From Chloroflexota bacterium (lineage in GTDB: Bacteria > Chloroflexota > FW602-bin22 > JACPRP01), in assembly GCA_016210495.1 (NCBI GenBank), contig JACQUC010000186.1:1-64000 (forward strand): a stretch of 64,000 bases of DNA, read 5' to 3'. The notes under the pieces were generated by a model, which saw only the letters and a program-made list of their open reading frames with translations, had not been told where the DNA came from and did not search any database. Both the position numbers and the translations under genes were made by a program. The stretch's first letter is position 1; every line of letters begins with the position of its first letter. Below are positions 16,752 through 27,308 of this stretch, in pieces.

Positions 16752-17435
16752 ATGGACAAAATCAGGGTGCTGATCTGCGACGACCACCCAATATTCTGCC
16801 GGGGGGTGAAAGGGCTGCTGGAAGCGGAGACAGACATGGATGTCGTTGGCGAGGCTTCCGATGGCAAGCAGGCAATAGCCCTTTCGAGAGCAATCGCGCC
16901 GGACGTGGTTTTGGTGGATGTCCACATGCCCACCGTCGACGGCATCGAAGTAGCGCGAGTCATCAAGCTGCACCTTCCCCGCGCTGGCGTGATCCTGATG
17001 ACTGCTTACGACGATGAGGAGCAACTGTTCCAGGCCATCAGGGTAGGCGCGGCTGCCTTCTACTTGAAGGACGTCCGTCCAGACGAGCTTCTGGATGCCA
17101 TACGCCGTGTGAGTAATGGAGAGTACCTCATTAATGAGAGTGTATTGACAAAGCCTCTCGTGGCCTCACGTGTGTTGAAGCAGTTTCGGGAGCTTGCCAA
17201 TGCCGGCCAAGAGATCGAGCCTCTTTTTGTGCCCCTTTCTGCCAGGGAAATCGAAGTGCTTGATTACATCGCCAGGGGTAACAGCAATAAGGAGATCGCT
17301 CGGGCGCTGAAAATCAGCGATCAGACTGTGAAGAATCACATTACCTCCATTCTTCGCAAGCTTGCCGTAAATGACCGCACACAAGCGGTGGTGTACGCGC
17401 TGCGCCGAGGGTGGATCAAAATGCAAGAGCTTTAG
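16752..17435 (+). CDS. NarL/DegU-type response regulator
   Basis: The receiver domain (acidic pair D10/D11, phospho-acceptor D56 in LVDVHMP, conserved lysine in FYLKDVRP) is joined to a LuxR-type helix-turn-helix (PLSAREIEVLDYIARGNSNK, then a DQTVKNHITSILRKL recognition helix). At 227 residues it is full length. It lies 19 nt after the first kinase and 3 nt before the second, so both probably act on it. Targets may include the adjacent pilus genes (inference). Confidence 0.95.
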   Translation: MDKIRVLICDDHPIFCRGVKGLLEAETDMDVVGEASDGKQAIALSRAIAPDVVLVDVHMPTVDGIEVARVIKLHLPRAGVILMTAYDDEEQLFQAIRVGAAAFYLKDVRPDELLDAIRRVSNGEYLINESVLTKPLVASRVLKQFRELANAGQEIEPLFVPLSAREIEVLDYIARGNSNKEIARALKISDQTVKNHITSILRKLAVNDRTQAVVYALRRGWIKMQEL

Positions 17436-17438
17436 CCG

Positions 17439-18539
17439 ATGCAACACGTTGGAATCAAGCAGCAGACAGAAACAGACTCCTTCGATCGCCTGAACGAGCT
17501 TAACGTGAAGAGCCATCATGACCTTGATGCGATTCAGCGAGAGCTCACGGAGATCTCCGTCCTGATCAAGCAGTCGTCAATGGAGGTCGAGCGTCTTACG
17601 ATTCGTGGTGCAGAATCAGCCAAGCGACTGCGCGATATGCAGGCAAACATCGAAAATTACACCCGACCCGAAATCCAGGACACGTTCACGTCTGCTCAAG
17701 AGATGGAGATGAAGCTCTTCTTAATGAAGGGTCGGCTCGAGCAATTAGAGTATAAACGCCAGAGCCTGCTCAGGTTCCGGGAGCATCTCGACGCGTGTAC
17801 CCGCCTTGTCGCGGGTGCTTATGTCGCCGGTAGCGAGGCCAGCGAGGCGACGTCAGCCGACAACGGCGAAGAACGTTCTTCTGGCGTGCGTCAGGATGCC
17901 ATCGGCGAGATAATACAGGCTCAGGAGGACGAACGCCGGCGTATTGCGAGTCGGATGCACGATGGCCCCGTTCAATCGCTTACGAACCTGATTCTTCGGG
18001 CGGAGATCTGTGAGCGGCTGCTGGGCCGGGATCAGGAAAGCGCTCGAAATGAGTTGGCCGGGCTCCGGCAAACGGTGACCACCACACTTCAGGAGACTCG
18101 GAGGTTTATTTTCGACCTCCATCCGATGATACTTGACGATCTTGGCCTGATCCCTACCCTTCGCCGGTACGCGGAGTCTTTTACCTGGCTCACCAGGATC
18201 CCCGTGAAGCTTTCCGTTTCCGGCGCCGAGCGGCGTCTTCCACCAGCGGTGGAAACAGCCTTCTTTCGGATCGTCCAGGAGGCGCTCGGCAATGCCAGTC
18301 GCCACGCCAATCCAACCGACATTCGGATCGACGTGGAATTACTGGAGGACTCTGTCCGTCTCAGCGTCGAGGACAACGGAAGCGGTTTTGACGTCCAAAG
18401 CGCATTGGCTTCTTCCAGGCGGAGTGCGCTTGGGCTAAACGGGATGAGAGAACGAGCCCAACTTGTGAGGGGCACAATACGCATAGATAGCTCTCCCGAA
18501 AAAGGATCGAGAGTTTCTGTGCACGTCCCCACGCTATAG
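17439..18539 (+). CDS. Second DegS-like soluble sensor histidine kinase
   Basis: The 366-residue paralogue of the upstream kinase has the same plan: coiled-coil N-terminus (about 20-130), HisKA_3 with RIASRMHDGPVQSL and FIFDLHPMILDDLGLIPTL, then HATPase_c (QEALGNASRHA, DNGSGF, LGLNGMRERAQLV). No membrane segment. It starts 3 nt after the regulator stop, so it is co-translated. The sensor halves differ clearly between the paralogues, which suggests two signals feeding one regulator. Confidence 0.9.
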   Translation: MQHVGIKQQTETDSFDRLNELNVKSHHDLDAIQRELTEISVLIKQSSMEVERLTIRGAESAKRLRDMQANIENYTRPEIQDTFTSAQEMEMKLFLMKGRLEQLEYKRQSLLRFREHLDACTRLVAGAYVAGSEASEATSADNGEERSSGVRQDAIGEIIQAQEDERRRIASRMHDGPVQSLTNLILRAEICERLLGRDQESARNELAGLRQTVTTTLQETRRFIFDLHPMILDDLGLIPTLRRYAESFTWLTRIPVKLSVSGAERRLPPAVETAFFRIVQEALGNASRHANPTDIRIDVELLEDSVRLSVEDNGSGFDVQSALASSRRSALGLNGMRERAQLVRGTIRIDSSPEKGSRVSVHVPTL

Positions 18540-18607
18540 CTCACCTGCCCCCGCCAGACGCCTTCCTTTAGTACTTGCTTCCCACTTGCCATAGTACCTG
18601 TGTGCTA

Positions 18608-18636
18608 TTGTTTAGCCGTATCCCGTCGGCTATGCT
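18608..18636 (+). promoter_or_regulatory. Possible promoter of the flp-tad operon
   Basis: TTGTTT (18608-18613) and TATGCT (18631-18636) are 17 nt apart. A TGcTATTGT extended -10 (18603-18611) is an alternative. Either gives a leader of about 120-140 nt before the pilin. No dyad operator for the LuxR-type regulator stands out. Confidence 0.35.
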
Positions 18637-18757
18637 ATGGCCAGCATAGCTGACCGCGATTGTGAGCCGGCAACGCGGCCGAGGATGGCTAAGAGCCTGC
18701 AGGCCAAGTGGGAGGGGTGGGGGCCGGCCAACTCAAAATCGAATGGAGGTGAACAAG

Positions 18758-18907
18758 GTGGCAGACTGGTTCAAGCGAGAAGAGGGTCAGGGAATGGTGG
18801 AGTACGGACTAATTATTGCGCTGGTGGCCGTCATCGTTATCGGTGCTCTCACACTTTTGGGCAATAATCTGTCCTCCACGTTCAGCGGCATCGCCGCTGC
18901 TATCTGA
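18758..18907 (+). CDS. flp: Flp/Fap-type pilin
   Basis: A 49-residue type IVb prepilin, the major subunit of Tad pili. It has a short charged leader ending EEG, then QGMVEYGLI with glutamate at +5 and tyrosine at +6, the TadV cleavage pattern, and a hydrophobic helix (LIIALVAVIVIGALTLLG). GTG 18758 follows GGAGG (18745-18749) at 8 nt. A longer in-frame ATG at 18743 would overlap that site. An 11-bp hairpin follows, so the pilin may be made in excess of the assembly genes. Confidence 0.9.
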   Translation: MADWFKREEGQGMVEYGLIIALVAVIVIGALTLLGNNLSSTFSGIAAAI

Positions 18908-18950
18908 GGAGGCTGGCGGGCGCCTGTTTTCACCGGCTTGACAAGCGTGA

Positions 18951-18980
18951 CAAGAGCCCTATCTGCAGGTAGGGCTCTTG
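18951..18980 (+). terminator. Hairpin after the pilin gene
   Basis: CAAGAGCCCTA (18951-18961) pairs perfectly with TAGGGCTCTTG (18970-18980) over an 8-nt loop. There is no long T-run, so it may be a partial terminator or an mRNA-stabilising element that raises pilin over the downstream genes. Confidence 0.6.
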
Positions 18981-19019
18981 CTTCCAAAAGCCGCATTCAC
19001 AGGCTGCCTCCGAACAATT

Positions 19020-19457
19020 ATGCGCGATCGTGACCCTGTGGAAACATTCCTGACATTGCTCGTGGTCGCCTGGTTTTGCCTGTTGGCTATCGACTTCGGA
19101 CGGGGGATCTTCGTCGGCGCTGTTTTGATCGCATCCGCTCGCGAAGCGTCCAACTTCCTCGCTGAAGAACCAGGTGCAGGTTCCGCAGAGGTCACCTCCG
19201 TAGCCGCAAGTCGAGCTGGTATCCTGGGCGGAACTGCGTCTAACGTGAGAGTGGAAGTTCTACGCGTCAAGTCAGAGGATGGGCTGTTCGGTCGCCCCAT
19301 CACCGTTACGGTAGAGTACGACCTGAACACCATTTTGCCCGTCGTCGAAGATACATATTTCATCGATATTCGTCCGTTCGCGACGGCAGACAAATCTGAG
19401 CGCGTCGCGAATCGGTCAGTGACTTTGCGGGGCACCGCTAGCGCTGTCTCGAGATAG
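19020..19457 (+). CDS. TadE-like pseudopilin
   Basis: The 145-residue protein has one N-terminal hydrophobic helix ending in the TadE signature LAIDFGRGIFVG, followed by an extracytoplasmic domain. It opens RDRDPVETFL; the usual glycine before the cleavage site is not evident, so processing is uncertain. ATG 19020 is chosen because the alternative TTG at 18978 lies inside the preceding hairpin. It sits between flp and cpaB and probably forms a minor pilus component. Confidence 0.75.
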   Translation: MRDRDPVETFLTLLVVAWFCLLAIDFGRGIFVGAVLIASAREASNFLAEEPGAGSAEVTSVAASRAGILGGTASNVRVEVLRVKSEDGLFGRPITVTVEYDLNTILPVVEDTYFIDIRPFATADKSERVANRSVTLRGTASAVSR

Positions 19458-19516
19458 TCTACGGTTCCCTCGAGCGACGGCCCAAATGCGAACGGGCCTG
19501 GACGGGGACGGTGGTG

Positions 19517-20278
19517 ATGAGTGGAAAACGAAGTGGATTCACGCTGATAACCCTGGGCGTGATACTTGCCCTGACCGTAGGAGCGGTTACGTTTTTTCTG
19601 ACGCAACGAGCTGCCCAGGCTGAGATGCCGACCAGTGATGTGCTCGTGGCTGTCCAGGAAATACCGGAGCGGTCTATCATACCGGCATCAGCCATCGGCA
19701 GCAAGAAGATGCCCGTTGAGTTCATCCCAGCAGGCGCCCTGACAAGGCCGGAGGAGGCTATCGGCCGAATGACGCCGACCAAGATCTACGTTGGCGAGAC
19801 CGTGCTTGTTTCAAAACTTGTGGACACAAAGGGACAAGCAGGCCTTTCTTTTGTCATCGAAAAGGGGAAAGTAATGATTACTTTCCCTTCGTCGAACATC
19901 GTGGGTCTAGGCATTGCGAAACCAGGCGACACTGTCGACGTCGTCGTCACTTATAGGCCTGGCAAGGGCAAGACTCCGGCGCAGGGTCAAGGCATCGCCG
20001 AACTCCTTACCCCGAATGTGACGCAGTTCACGATGCAAAGCCTGAAGATCGTGACGATCGGCGCTTCGTCAACACCCTCACAAGCACAGCAATCGCAGCC
20101 TAACTTCATTACCTTCGCCGTCGATCCCGAGGATGCTCTCTTTCTGAAAGCTATGAAAGACTCGGAAGATCTGGTAATCGAGTTGGTCTTACGTGCAGCG
20201 GGGGATGATCGCGTGTTCAGAACAGAACCCGTCACCATCAAATCGATTCTCGACCGCTATGGCGTGAGGGCGCCCTGA
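19517..20278 (+). CDS. cpaB: Flp pilus assembly protein CpaB/RcpC
   Basis: CpaB has one N-terminal membrane helix (about 8-27), then an SAF-like domain (SDVLVAVQEIPERSIIPASA) and an RcpC domain (GDTVDVVVTY...). The 253 residues match the family. In diderms it works near the secretin; here no secretin gene is present, as in other single-membrane Tad systems. ATG 19517 is used; two GTG codons precede it in frame. Confidence 0.9.
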   Translation: MSGKRSGFTLITLGVILALTVGAVTFFLTQRAAQAEMPTSDVLVAVQEIPERSIIPASAIGSKKMPVEFIPAGALTRPEEAIGRMTPTKIYVGETVLVSKLVDTKGQAGLSFVIEKGKVMITFPSSNIVGLGIAKPGDTVDVVVTYRPGKGKTPAQGQGIAELLTPNVTQFTMQSLKIVTIGASSTPSQAQQSQPNFITFAVDPEDALFLKAMKDSEDLVIELVLRAAGDDRVFRTEPVTIKSILDRYGVRAP

Positions 20279-20320
20279 GCGTCACTGCTGTTGCATTTCA
20301 TCGACCGGAGGGGCCTTTCG

Positions 20321-21637
20321 TTGCCTAATTCTGACAAGATCACCGTCTTGATCGCTGACGATATCCTCGACACGCATGAGAACCTCAAGAAGCTCTTGTA
20401 TTTCGAGAGGGATCTTGAGGTGATCGGCAGCGCTATGGATGGCCAGCAAGCTGTCGATTTGGTGAAGCAGTTCCACCCAGATGTTGTACTAATGGACATC
20501 AATATGCCTGGTCTGGATGGCATTACGGCTACGGAGCGCATCCAGACGCTCGGAGTGCCCAGTCAAATCATCATGATGTCGGTACAGGGTGAGACAGACT
20601 ACTTGCGTCGGTCGATGCTGGCAGGGGCACGCGAGTTTCTTATCAAGCCTTTCAGTGGTGAGGAACTGGCCGATAGCGTTCGCCGCGTCAACAAGCTTAG
20701 GGGTGACCGCGTCGCTCGCGGAGCCGACCCTCATCCTGGCCCCCCTTCGTTCCAGCCCCACGGATCTGGTGGAAGGGTGATTACTGTCTTCAGTCCCAAG
20801 GGTGGGGTTGGACGAACGACCATAATATGTAATCTCGCCGTGGCACTGCGAGAATGGACCGCAAAGAGGGTTGCAGTAGTCGACTGCAATCTGCAATTTG
20901 GCGACGTGGGGATACTGCTCAACATACAATCCTCCAAGACCATTGCAGACCTGCTCAAGCACCTTGACCACATGGATAGCGAGCTCCTGGACACCATCAT
21001 GGTGTCCCACTCCTCGGGTGTGCGTGTCCTACTTGCCCCTCCGCGTCCTGAGATGGCTGATCTGTTCACTGGCGAGGCAATCAAAACCATTCTCGGTAAG
21101 CTGCAGGAGAACTACGATTACGTCCTCGTCGACACTTGGCCCTCTTTTCAAGACACGATGCTGGCGGCCCTTGACGTTTCCGACCACATCTTGGTCGTGC
21201 TGACGCTAGAGTTGCCCGCGATAAAGAACGTGAAATTGTTTCTCGAGGTAGCCGACGCCCTTGGTTACCCGCGCGACAAAACACTTTTGGTGCTGAATCG
21301 AGCCAACAGCACTGGAGGTATTAGCGTATCCGATGTGGAAGCCAGCTTGAAGAGATCAATCGCGGCGAGCATCGTGAGTGACGGACGCCTCGTCACCTAT
21401 GCGCTAAACCAAGGCATTCCTTTTGTTCTAACCAGCAGGAATAGCCCTGTCAGCAAGTGCGTCGTCGACCTAGCAAAGCTGTTGGGCAGCCAAACTGTGC
21501 AGCGATCTAGACCCGTTTCCCAACCCATTTCCCAACAGGCCGAGGCCGATCACAAGCCCCAGGCCAGTGGCTGGACCAATCGGTTGCCTTTCGGGCGCGC
21601 GAAACATCGGTTGAGCGCATCCGCGGCCAATAGATAG
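20321..21637 (+). CDS. tadZ: TadZ/CpaE pilus localisation ATPase with an intact receiver domain
   Basis: The N-terminal receiver domain (about 6-120) keeps all phosphorylation residues: D13/D14, acceptor D59 in VLMDINMPGLDG, S87 and K109 in FLIKPF. Many TadZ proteins have a degenerate receiver, so this is notable. A ParA/MinD-type ATPase follows, with a deviant Walker A (KGGVGRTT, arginine for the second lysine) and VLVDTWPSF. TadZ places the pilus machine at a pole. TTG 20321 follows GGAGGGG. It lies in the operon between cpaB and tadA. Confidence 0.92.
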   Translation: MPNSDKITVLIADDILDTHENLKKLLYFERDLEVIGSAMDGQQAVDLVKQFHPDVVLMDINMPGLDGITATERIQTLGVPSQIIMMSVQGETDYLRRSMLAGAREFLIKPFSGEELADSVRRVNKLRGDRVARGADPHPGPPSFQPHGSGGRVITVFSPKGGVGRTTIICNLAVALREWTAKRVAVVDCNLQFGDVGILLNIQSSKTIADLLKHLDHMDSELLDTIMVSHSSGVRVLLAPPRPEMADLFTGEAIKTILGKLQENYDYVLVDTWPSFQDTMLAALDVSDHILVVLTLELPAIKNVKLFLEVADALGYPRDKTLLVLNRANSTGGISVSDVEASLKRSIAASIVSDGRLVTYALNQGIPFVLTSRNSPVSKCVVDLAKLLGSQTVQRSRPVSQPISQQAEADHKPQASGWTNRLPFGRAKHRLSASAANR

Positions 21638-21659
21638 GATCGCGCTAAGGAGAACCGGT

Positions 21660-23021
<1,362 letters not shown>

Positions 23022-23027
23022 GATACG

Positions 23028-23990
23028 GTGAGTCTACCTTTCTTGATGGCTACCCTTGCCTTCTTTGCCATACTCTTGCTCTTTTTGGGTCTTCACCGCG
23101 TTCTTTCGGTTCGGATCGACGTTTCGCAACGTCTCGGCCTCCAGCCCAGCAGGCCGCTAGCCCATCCTGCCCAATCGACACCTTCGTCGCCAATTGCCGC
23201 CAGAATCGAGAAGTCCGTCGCCGGAAGCGGTTTTGCTGCCAACATCGCCCGTGACCTCGCCCGCGCCAATTTGCAGGTGACCGTGGCCGAGTACCTTATG
23301 TTGAACGCCGTCACCGTTGTTTCGCTGCCCGCGACAGCCTATGTCATTTCACACAATCCGGGCCTGGCTCTTATCGCTGCCGTTGTGGGCTTTTATCTTC
23401 CAAGGATGTATGTTAATCGACGCCAACGCGCTCGGCTTAAGTCGTTCAACGACCAACTCGGTGACACCATCCTGCTGGTAGCAAACTCACTTCGTTCCGG
23501 ATATGGCCTACTTCAATCCCTCGAGTTGGTTGCTCGTGAATCGCCTGAGCCGACGAGGGAAGAGTTTGGGCGAGTCGTGCGTGAAGTTAACCTTGGGTTG
23601 AGTCCAGAAGACGCTCTGGCCAATCTGGTGCGGCGCATGAACAGCGAAGACCTTGACTTGATGGTGAACGCCGTTAACATTCAGCATGAGGTTGGAGGCA
23701 ATCTGGCCCAGATTCTTGACTCCATTGCCACCACAATCCGCGAACGGATCCGAATCAAGGGTGAGATAAGAGCTCTAACAGCCCAGCAGACTGCCAGCGG
23801 TTACGTCATAAGTTTCCTTCCGATTGGCCTGGGCGGCATCTTGTTTCTCTTGAATTCTAGGTATATGATGCAATTGTTCTCGACCGACATTGTGATTTGT
23901 TTTCCCGTGATAGCTCTCCCGATCTGTAGCGGCATCCTGATTCTTCTAGGATTTGTGGCAATCCGGCGAATCGTCAATATCGAGGTCTAG
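23028..23990 (+). CDS. tadB: Tad inner-membrane platform protein TadB
   Basis: A type II secretion F-domain (GspF-like) protein of 320 residues, with an N-terminal helix, a pair of helices near residues 90-125, the soluble F domain (GDTILLVANSLRSGYGLLQSL) and two C-terminal helices. With TadC it forms the membrane platform turned by TadA. It starts with GTG. Confidence 0.93.
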   Translation: MSLPFLMATLAFFAILLLFLGLHRVLSVRIDVSQRLGLQPSRPLAHPAQSTPSSPIAARIEKSVAGSGFAANIARDLARANLQVTVAEYLMLNAVTVVSLPATAYVISHNPGLALIAAVVGFYLPRMYVNRRQRARLKSFNDQLGDTILLVANSLRSGYGLLQSLELVARESPEPTREEFGRVVREVNLGLSPEDALANLVRRMNSEDLDLMVNAVNIQHEVGGNLAQILDSIATTIRERIRIKGEIRALTAQQTASGYVISFLPIGLGGILFLLNSRYMMQLFSTDIVICFPVIALPICSGILILLGFVAIRRIVNIEV

Positions 23991-24011
23991 AAAGGGTAAG
24001 GTAATCCTGGT

Positions 24012-24926
24012 ATGGCACTTCTTCTCGCATTGCTTGCCACGACGAGTGTAATTCTCATTTTTACAGGGCTGATGCTTCGCGCGAGCGAAGGAGATGCCGT
24101 GCGCTCGCGGCTGAGTCAATACGCCGTCCCTGCGAGAAACTTGGAGGAGCTCGAGCTGCGGCAGCCGTTTTCACAGAGGGTCCTCGCTCCACTTGCTCGT
24201 TCGCTATCTGGTTTTCTCGTTCGATTCACGCCACCAAAAACCATCGAGCAGCTTCGACACAACCTCGTGCTGGCGGGTAATCCTCGCCAGCTCGACGTGG
24301 CCGATTTCCTGGGCATCAAAGGTCTTGTCGGGCTTCTCCTTGGGAGCTTGACTTTCTTCCTCACGGCGAGGAGTGGCCTGCTCCTGCACGCGAGTGGATT
24401 GGCCCTCGTAGCCACGCTTCTCGGTTACTTCCTCCCCAACATCTGGTTGGGGTCAAGGATAAGGGCGAGGCAAAAGGAAATCACGAAGGCCCTGCCGGAT
24501 GCCCTGGATCTGCTCACCGTGTCTGTGGAGGCTGGCTTGGGCTTTGATGCAGCGCTAAGCAAGGTGACGCAGAAATGGCAGAACGCCCTGGCGGGCGAAT
24601 TCGGGCGGGTCCTTTCCGAGATGAGGATGGGCAAGTCTCGGCGCGATGCCTTGAGAGCCGTGGTGACGAGAACGGAAGTGCCCGACGTGGCAACTTTTGT
24701 CAGCGCGATTGTGCAGGCAGACCAACTCGGGGTGAGTATTGCTAAGGTTTTGCACGTGCAGTCCGAACAGATGAGGATGCGCCGCCGGCAGCGAGCCGAG
24801 GAGCTTGCCCATCAGGCTCCCATCAAGATGATCTTCCCGATGATCTTCCTCATCTTTCCGTCAATCTACGTCATTACCCTTGGCCCCGCGCTGCCAAGTC
24901 TGGTAAAGAGCCTGACCGGAAGGTGA
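24012..24926 (+). CDS. tadC: Tad inner-membrane platform protein TadC
   Basis: The TadB partner (304 residues): N-terminal helix, a helix pair (about 95-145), F domain (LPDALDLLTVSVEAGLGFDA) and a C-terminal FPMIFLIFPSIYVITLGPA helix. It is the last gene of the tad operon visible here. No TadD, TadG, secretin or TadV prepilin peptidase is in the window. Confidence 0.93.
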   Translation: MALLLALLATTSVILIFTGLMLRASEGDAVRSRLSQYAVPARNLEELELRQPFSQRVLAPLARSLSGFLVRFTPPKTIEQLRHNLVLAGNPRQLDVADFLGIKGLVGLLLGSLTFFLTARSGLLLHASGLALVATLLGYFLPNIWLGSRIRARQKEITKALPDALDLLTVSVEAGLGFDAALSKVTQKWQNALAGEFGRVLSEMRMGKSRRDALRAVVTRTEVPDVATFVSAIVQADQLGVSIAKVLHVQSEQMRMRRRQRAEELAHQAPIKMIFPMIFLIFPSIYVITLGPALPSLVKSLTGR

Positions 24927-24935
24927 GAAAACAGA

Positions 24936-25622
24936 GTGGGAGCCTGGACCAAGGCGCTACTCGACGTTCTTTTCCCCCCACGGTGTTATGGGTGCCAGCG
25001 CCGGGGTGAATGGCTTTGCCCCACCTGCATTGCTGGCTTCCCCCAAGTAATGCCGCCCATTTGTCGCGTTTGCGGACGACACACCGCAGGTGTCGAAGTA
25101 TGCGATACGTGCTGGCGAACACGTCCGAGTTATGATGGTGCTCGCGCCCCGTATTTCTTTGAAGGCGCGCTACGTAAAGCTATCCACAGGTTCAAGTATA
25201 ATCGCGCGCAGCACCTGGCTCGGCCTCTCGCGGCACTGCTGGACGAATACCTTACCTCCTGGAACATCTCCGCCGATGTCCTCGTCCCTGTCCCTCTCCA
25301 CTCACAGAGGCTTGCCGAAAGGGGATACAATCAGGCCGAGCTTCTCGCGCGGGAGGTGGCGCAGATGGCCAAACTACCGCTGGAAGCTGATTGCCTGCAG
25401 CGCGTTCGGCATACCGAGTCTCAGATGGGCTTACCGGCCGCAGGGCGCCTGGACAATGTGCGTGGAGCGTTTGCATGCGCAAACCCGGATCTAAGGGCGC
25501 GCAGCATCCTTCTTATCGACGACGTCAGCACCACCGGCGCCACGCTGGATGCGTGCGCGGTTGCTCTCAAAAAAGGCGGGGCAGCCTCGGTTTGGGCGCT
25601 GTGCGTGGCAATTGCCAAATGA
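24936..25622 (+). CDS. comF: ComF family phosphoribosyltransferase-like protein
   Basis: ComF proteins help bring single-stranded DNA into the cell during natural transformation. The 228 residues begin with two zinc-binding cysteine pairs (CYGC...CPTC and CRVCG...CDTC). A PRTase fold follows, with LVPVPLHSQRLAERGYNQAE and the PRPP loop ILLIDDVSTTGATLDAC. The start is GTG 24936, 9 nt after tadC, so it may be read through from the pilus operon. That would link pilus and DNA uptake, though other com genes are not seen. Confidence 0.9.
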   Translation: MGAWTKALLDVLFPPRCYGCQRRGEWLCPTCIAGFPQVMPPICRVCGRHTAGVEVCDTCWRTRPSYDGARAPYFFEGALRKAIHRFKYNRAQHLARPLAALLDEYLTSWNISADVLVPVPLHSQRLAERGYNQAELLAREVAQMAKLPLEADCLQRVRHTESQMGLPAAGRLDNVRGAFACANPDLRARSILLIDDVSTTGATLDACAVALKKGGAASVWALCVAIAK

Positions 25623-25684
25623 GTGCTCCCCTTGGCAAACGGCAGATAGCAAGCGTCCCGATCAGGCACCCGGCCTTTGGCCAC

Positions 25685-27163
25685 TCAGGCCAAATCGATC
25701 TGCGCTCTTTGCAGACGTCCGCTGAAGTCTATGTAGATCGACTTCCACTCGGTGAAAGTATCCAAGGCCGCCTGCCCGGCCTCTCTGTGCCCGTTGCCGG
25801 TGCCGCGCGTGCCGCCAAAAGGCAGGTGTACCTCTGCCCCGATTGTACCCGCGTTTACGTACACGATCCCCGTAGCGATGTCCCTCATCGCCGCAAAGGC
25901 TTTGTTGACGTCCTGGGTATAAATGGAACTGGAAAGACCATACCCAGTAGCGTTATTTACCATCACGGCCTCATCGAGGTCAGCCACGGTAATAATGCAC
26001 GCGGTTGGGCCGAAGATCTCTTCTTGCGCAATCCGCATTTCCGGACGAACGTTGTCGAAGATGGTGGGCTCGTAGAAGAATCCCTTCGAGCACGCCCCCT
26101 GGCTACAGATGTGCCCGCCCGTGAGCAGAGTAGCGCCTTCCTTAGCGCCTATCTCCGTGTAACGATGGATCTTCTGAAGCTGTGTCGCGTTAATCACCGG
26201 CCCGACGTCTGTTTCTTCGATCAGACCGTTACCAAGCCGCAAGCTGGCAGCTCTCTCCACTAGCTTGTCAGTCAGCGCCCTTTTTACGCCTTGCTGCACG
26301 ATGATTCGGCTCGCCGCCGTACAGCGCTGGCCCGCGGTGCCGAACGCGCTCCAAACTATCCCGTCGACGGCCAGGTCCACATTGGCATCGTCCATAACAA
26401 TGATCGCATTCTTGCCGCCCATCTCCAAGGAAACGCGCTTCAAGGATTGGGTCGCCTTCAGCGCGACACCCCGCCCAGCATCGGTTGACCCAGTAAACGA
26501 TATCACGTTTACCTTTGGATGCACGACCAGGGCGTCCCCAACGCTACTGCCTGGCCCCAGCACCAGGTTCAGCACGCCGGGCGGCAAGCCGGCTTCCTCC
26601 AGGACCTCCACCAGCTTACTGGCGAGCAAGGGCGTATCGCTGGAAGGCTTGAAAACCACGGTGTTTCCACTCACCAGCGCAGGCATTATCTTCCAGGTGG
26701 GAATCGCTACGGGAAAGTTCCATGGTGTTATGGCTGCCACCACGCCAACCGGATCGCGCACGGATAGAGCGAATTTGTTGGGCAACTCCGCCGGCACGGT
26801 GTGTCCGAATAACCTCCGCCCTTCGCCGGCCATATAGAAAGTCATGTCGATGCCCTCCTGGACATCGCCGCGACCCTCTTTGATTACCTTGCCCATTTCT
26901 TGTGTGACCAGCCGGGACAACTCCTCCTTACGACGCAATAGGATCTCGCCTGCGCGGAAAAGGATCTCGGCGCGGCGCGGCGCAGGATATCGGCGCCAGG
27001 TTGGAAACGCCTGGGACGCTGCTTCCACGGCCTTGTCGACATCCCTGGCATCGGATTTCGCTACTGTTCCTAAGACCTCCCGGGTCGCCGGATTGAGGCT
27101 CTCGAAAGTCTCGCCGCTGGCTGATTCCACCCACTTCCCACCGGTGTAGTTCTTGCAAACCAT
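25685..27163 (-). CDS. NAD(P)-dependent aldehyde dehydrogenase (ALDH7-like)
   Basis: The 492-residue protein is a complete aldehyde dehydrogenase. It has AITPWNFPVAIPTWKIMPAL, the FTGST dinucleotide motif, the general base in SLEMGGKN, and catalytic cysteine in GTAGQRCTAASR. The C-terminal GAEVHLPFGGTRGTGNGHRE and KSIYIDFSGRLQRAQID resemble the ALDH7/semialdehyde dehydrogenase branch. It stands alone, divergent from the CNNM gene. The substrate cannot be set from sequence. Confidence 0.93.
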   Translation of the reverse strand: MVCKNYTGGKWVESASGETFESLNPATREVLGTVAKSDARDVDKAVEAASQAFPTWRRYPAPRRAEILFRAGEILLRRKEELSRLVTQEMGKVIKEGRGDVQEGIDMTFYMAGEGRRLFGHTVPAELPNKFALSVRDPVGVVAAITPWNFPVAIPTWKIMPALVSGNTVVFKPSSDTPLLASKLVEVLEEAGLPPGVLNLVLGPGSSVGDALVVHPKVNVISFTGSTDAGRGVALKATQSLKRVSLEMGGKNAIIVMDDANVDLAVDGIVWSAFGTAGQRCTAASRIIVQQGVKRALTDKLVERAASLRLGNGLIEETDVGPVINATQLQKIHRYTEIGAKEGATLLTGGHICSQGACSKGFFYEPTIFDNVRPEMRIAQEEIFGPTACIITVADLDEAVMVNNATGYGLSSSIYTQDVNKAFAAMRDIATGIVYVNAGTIGAEVHLPFGGTRGTGNGHREAGQAALDTFTEWKSIYIDFSGRLQRAQIDLA

Positions 27164-27308
27164 TGGAACCTCCTACCCAGGCCCATCGATTCAACAAACA
27201 CATTTGTCTGCCATAATTCTATCAGCCTGGGGGGGATACTTCAAACAGAAATGGTACGAAGATTGCTGGTTAACAAAATGAACCGATTCTGGCTCAGGAC
27301 AAGGTACG

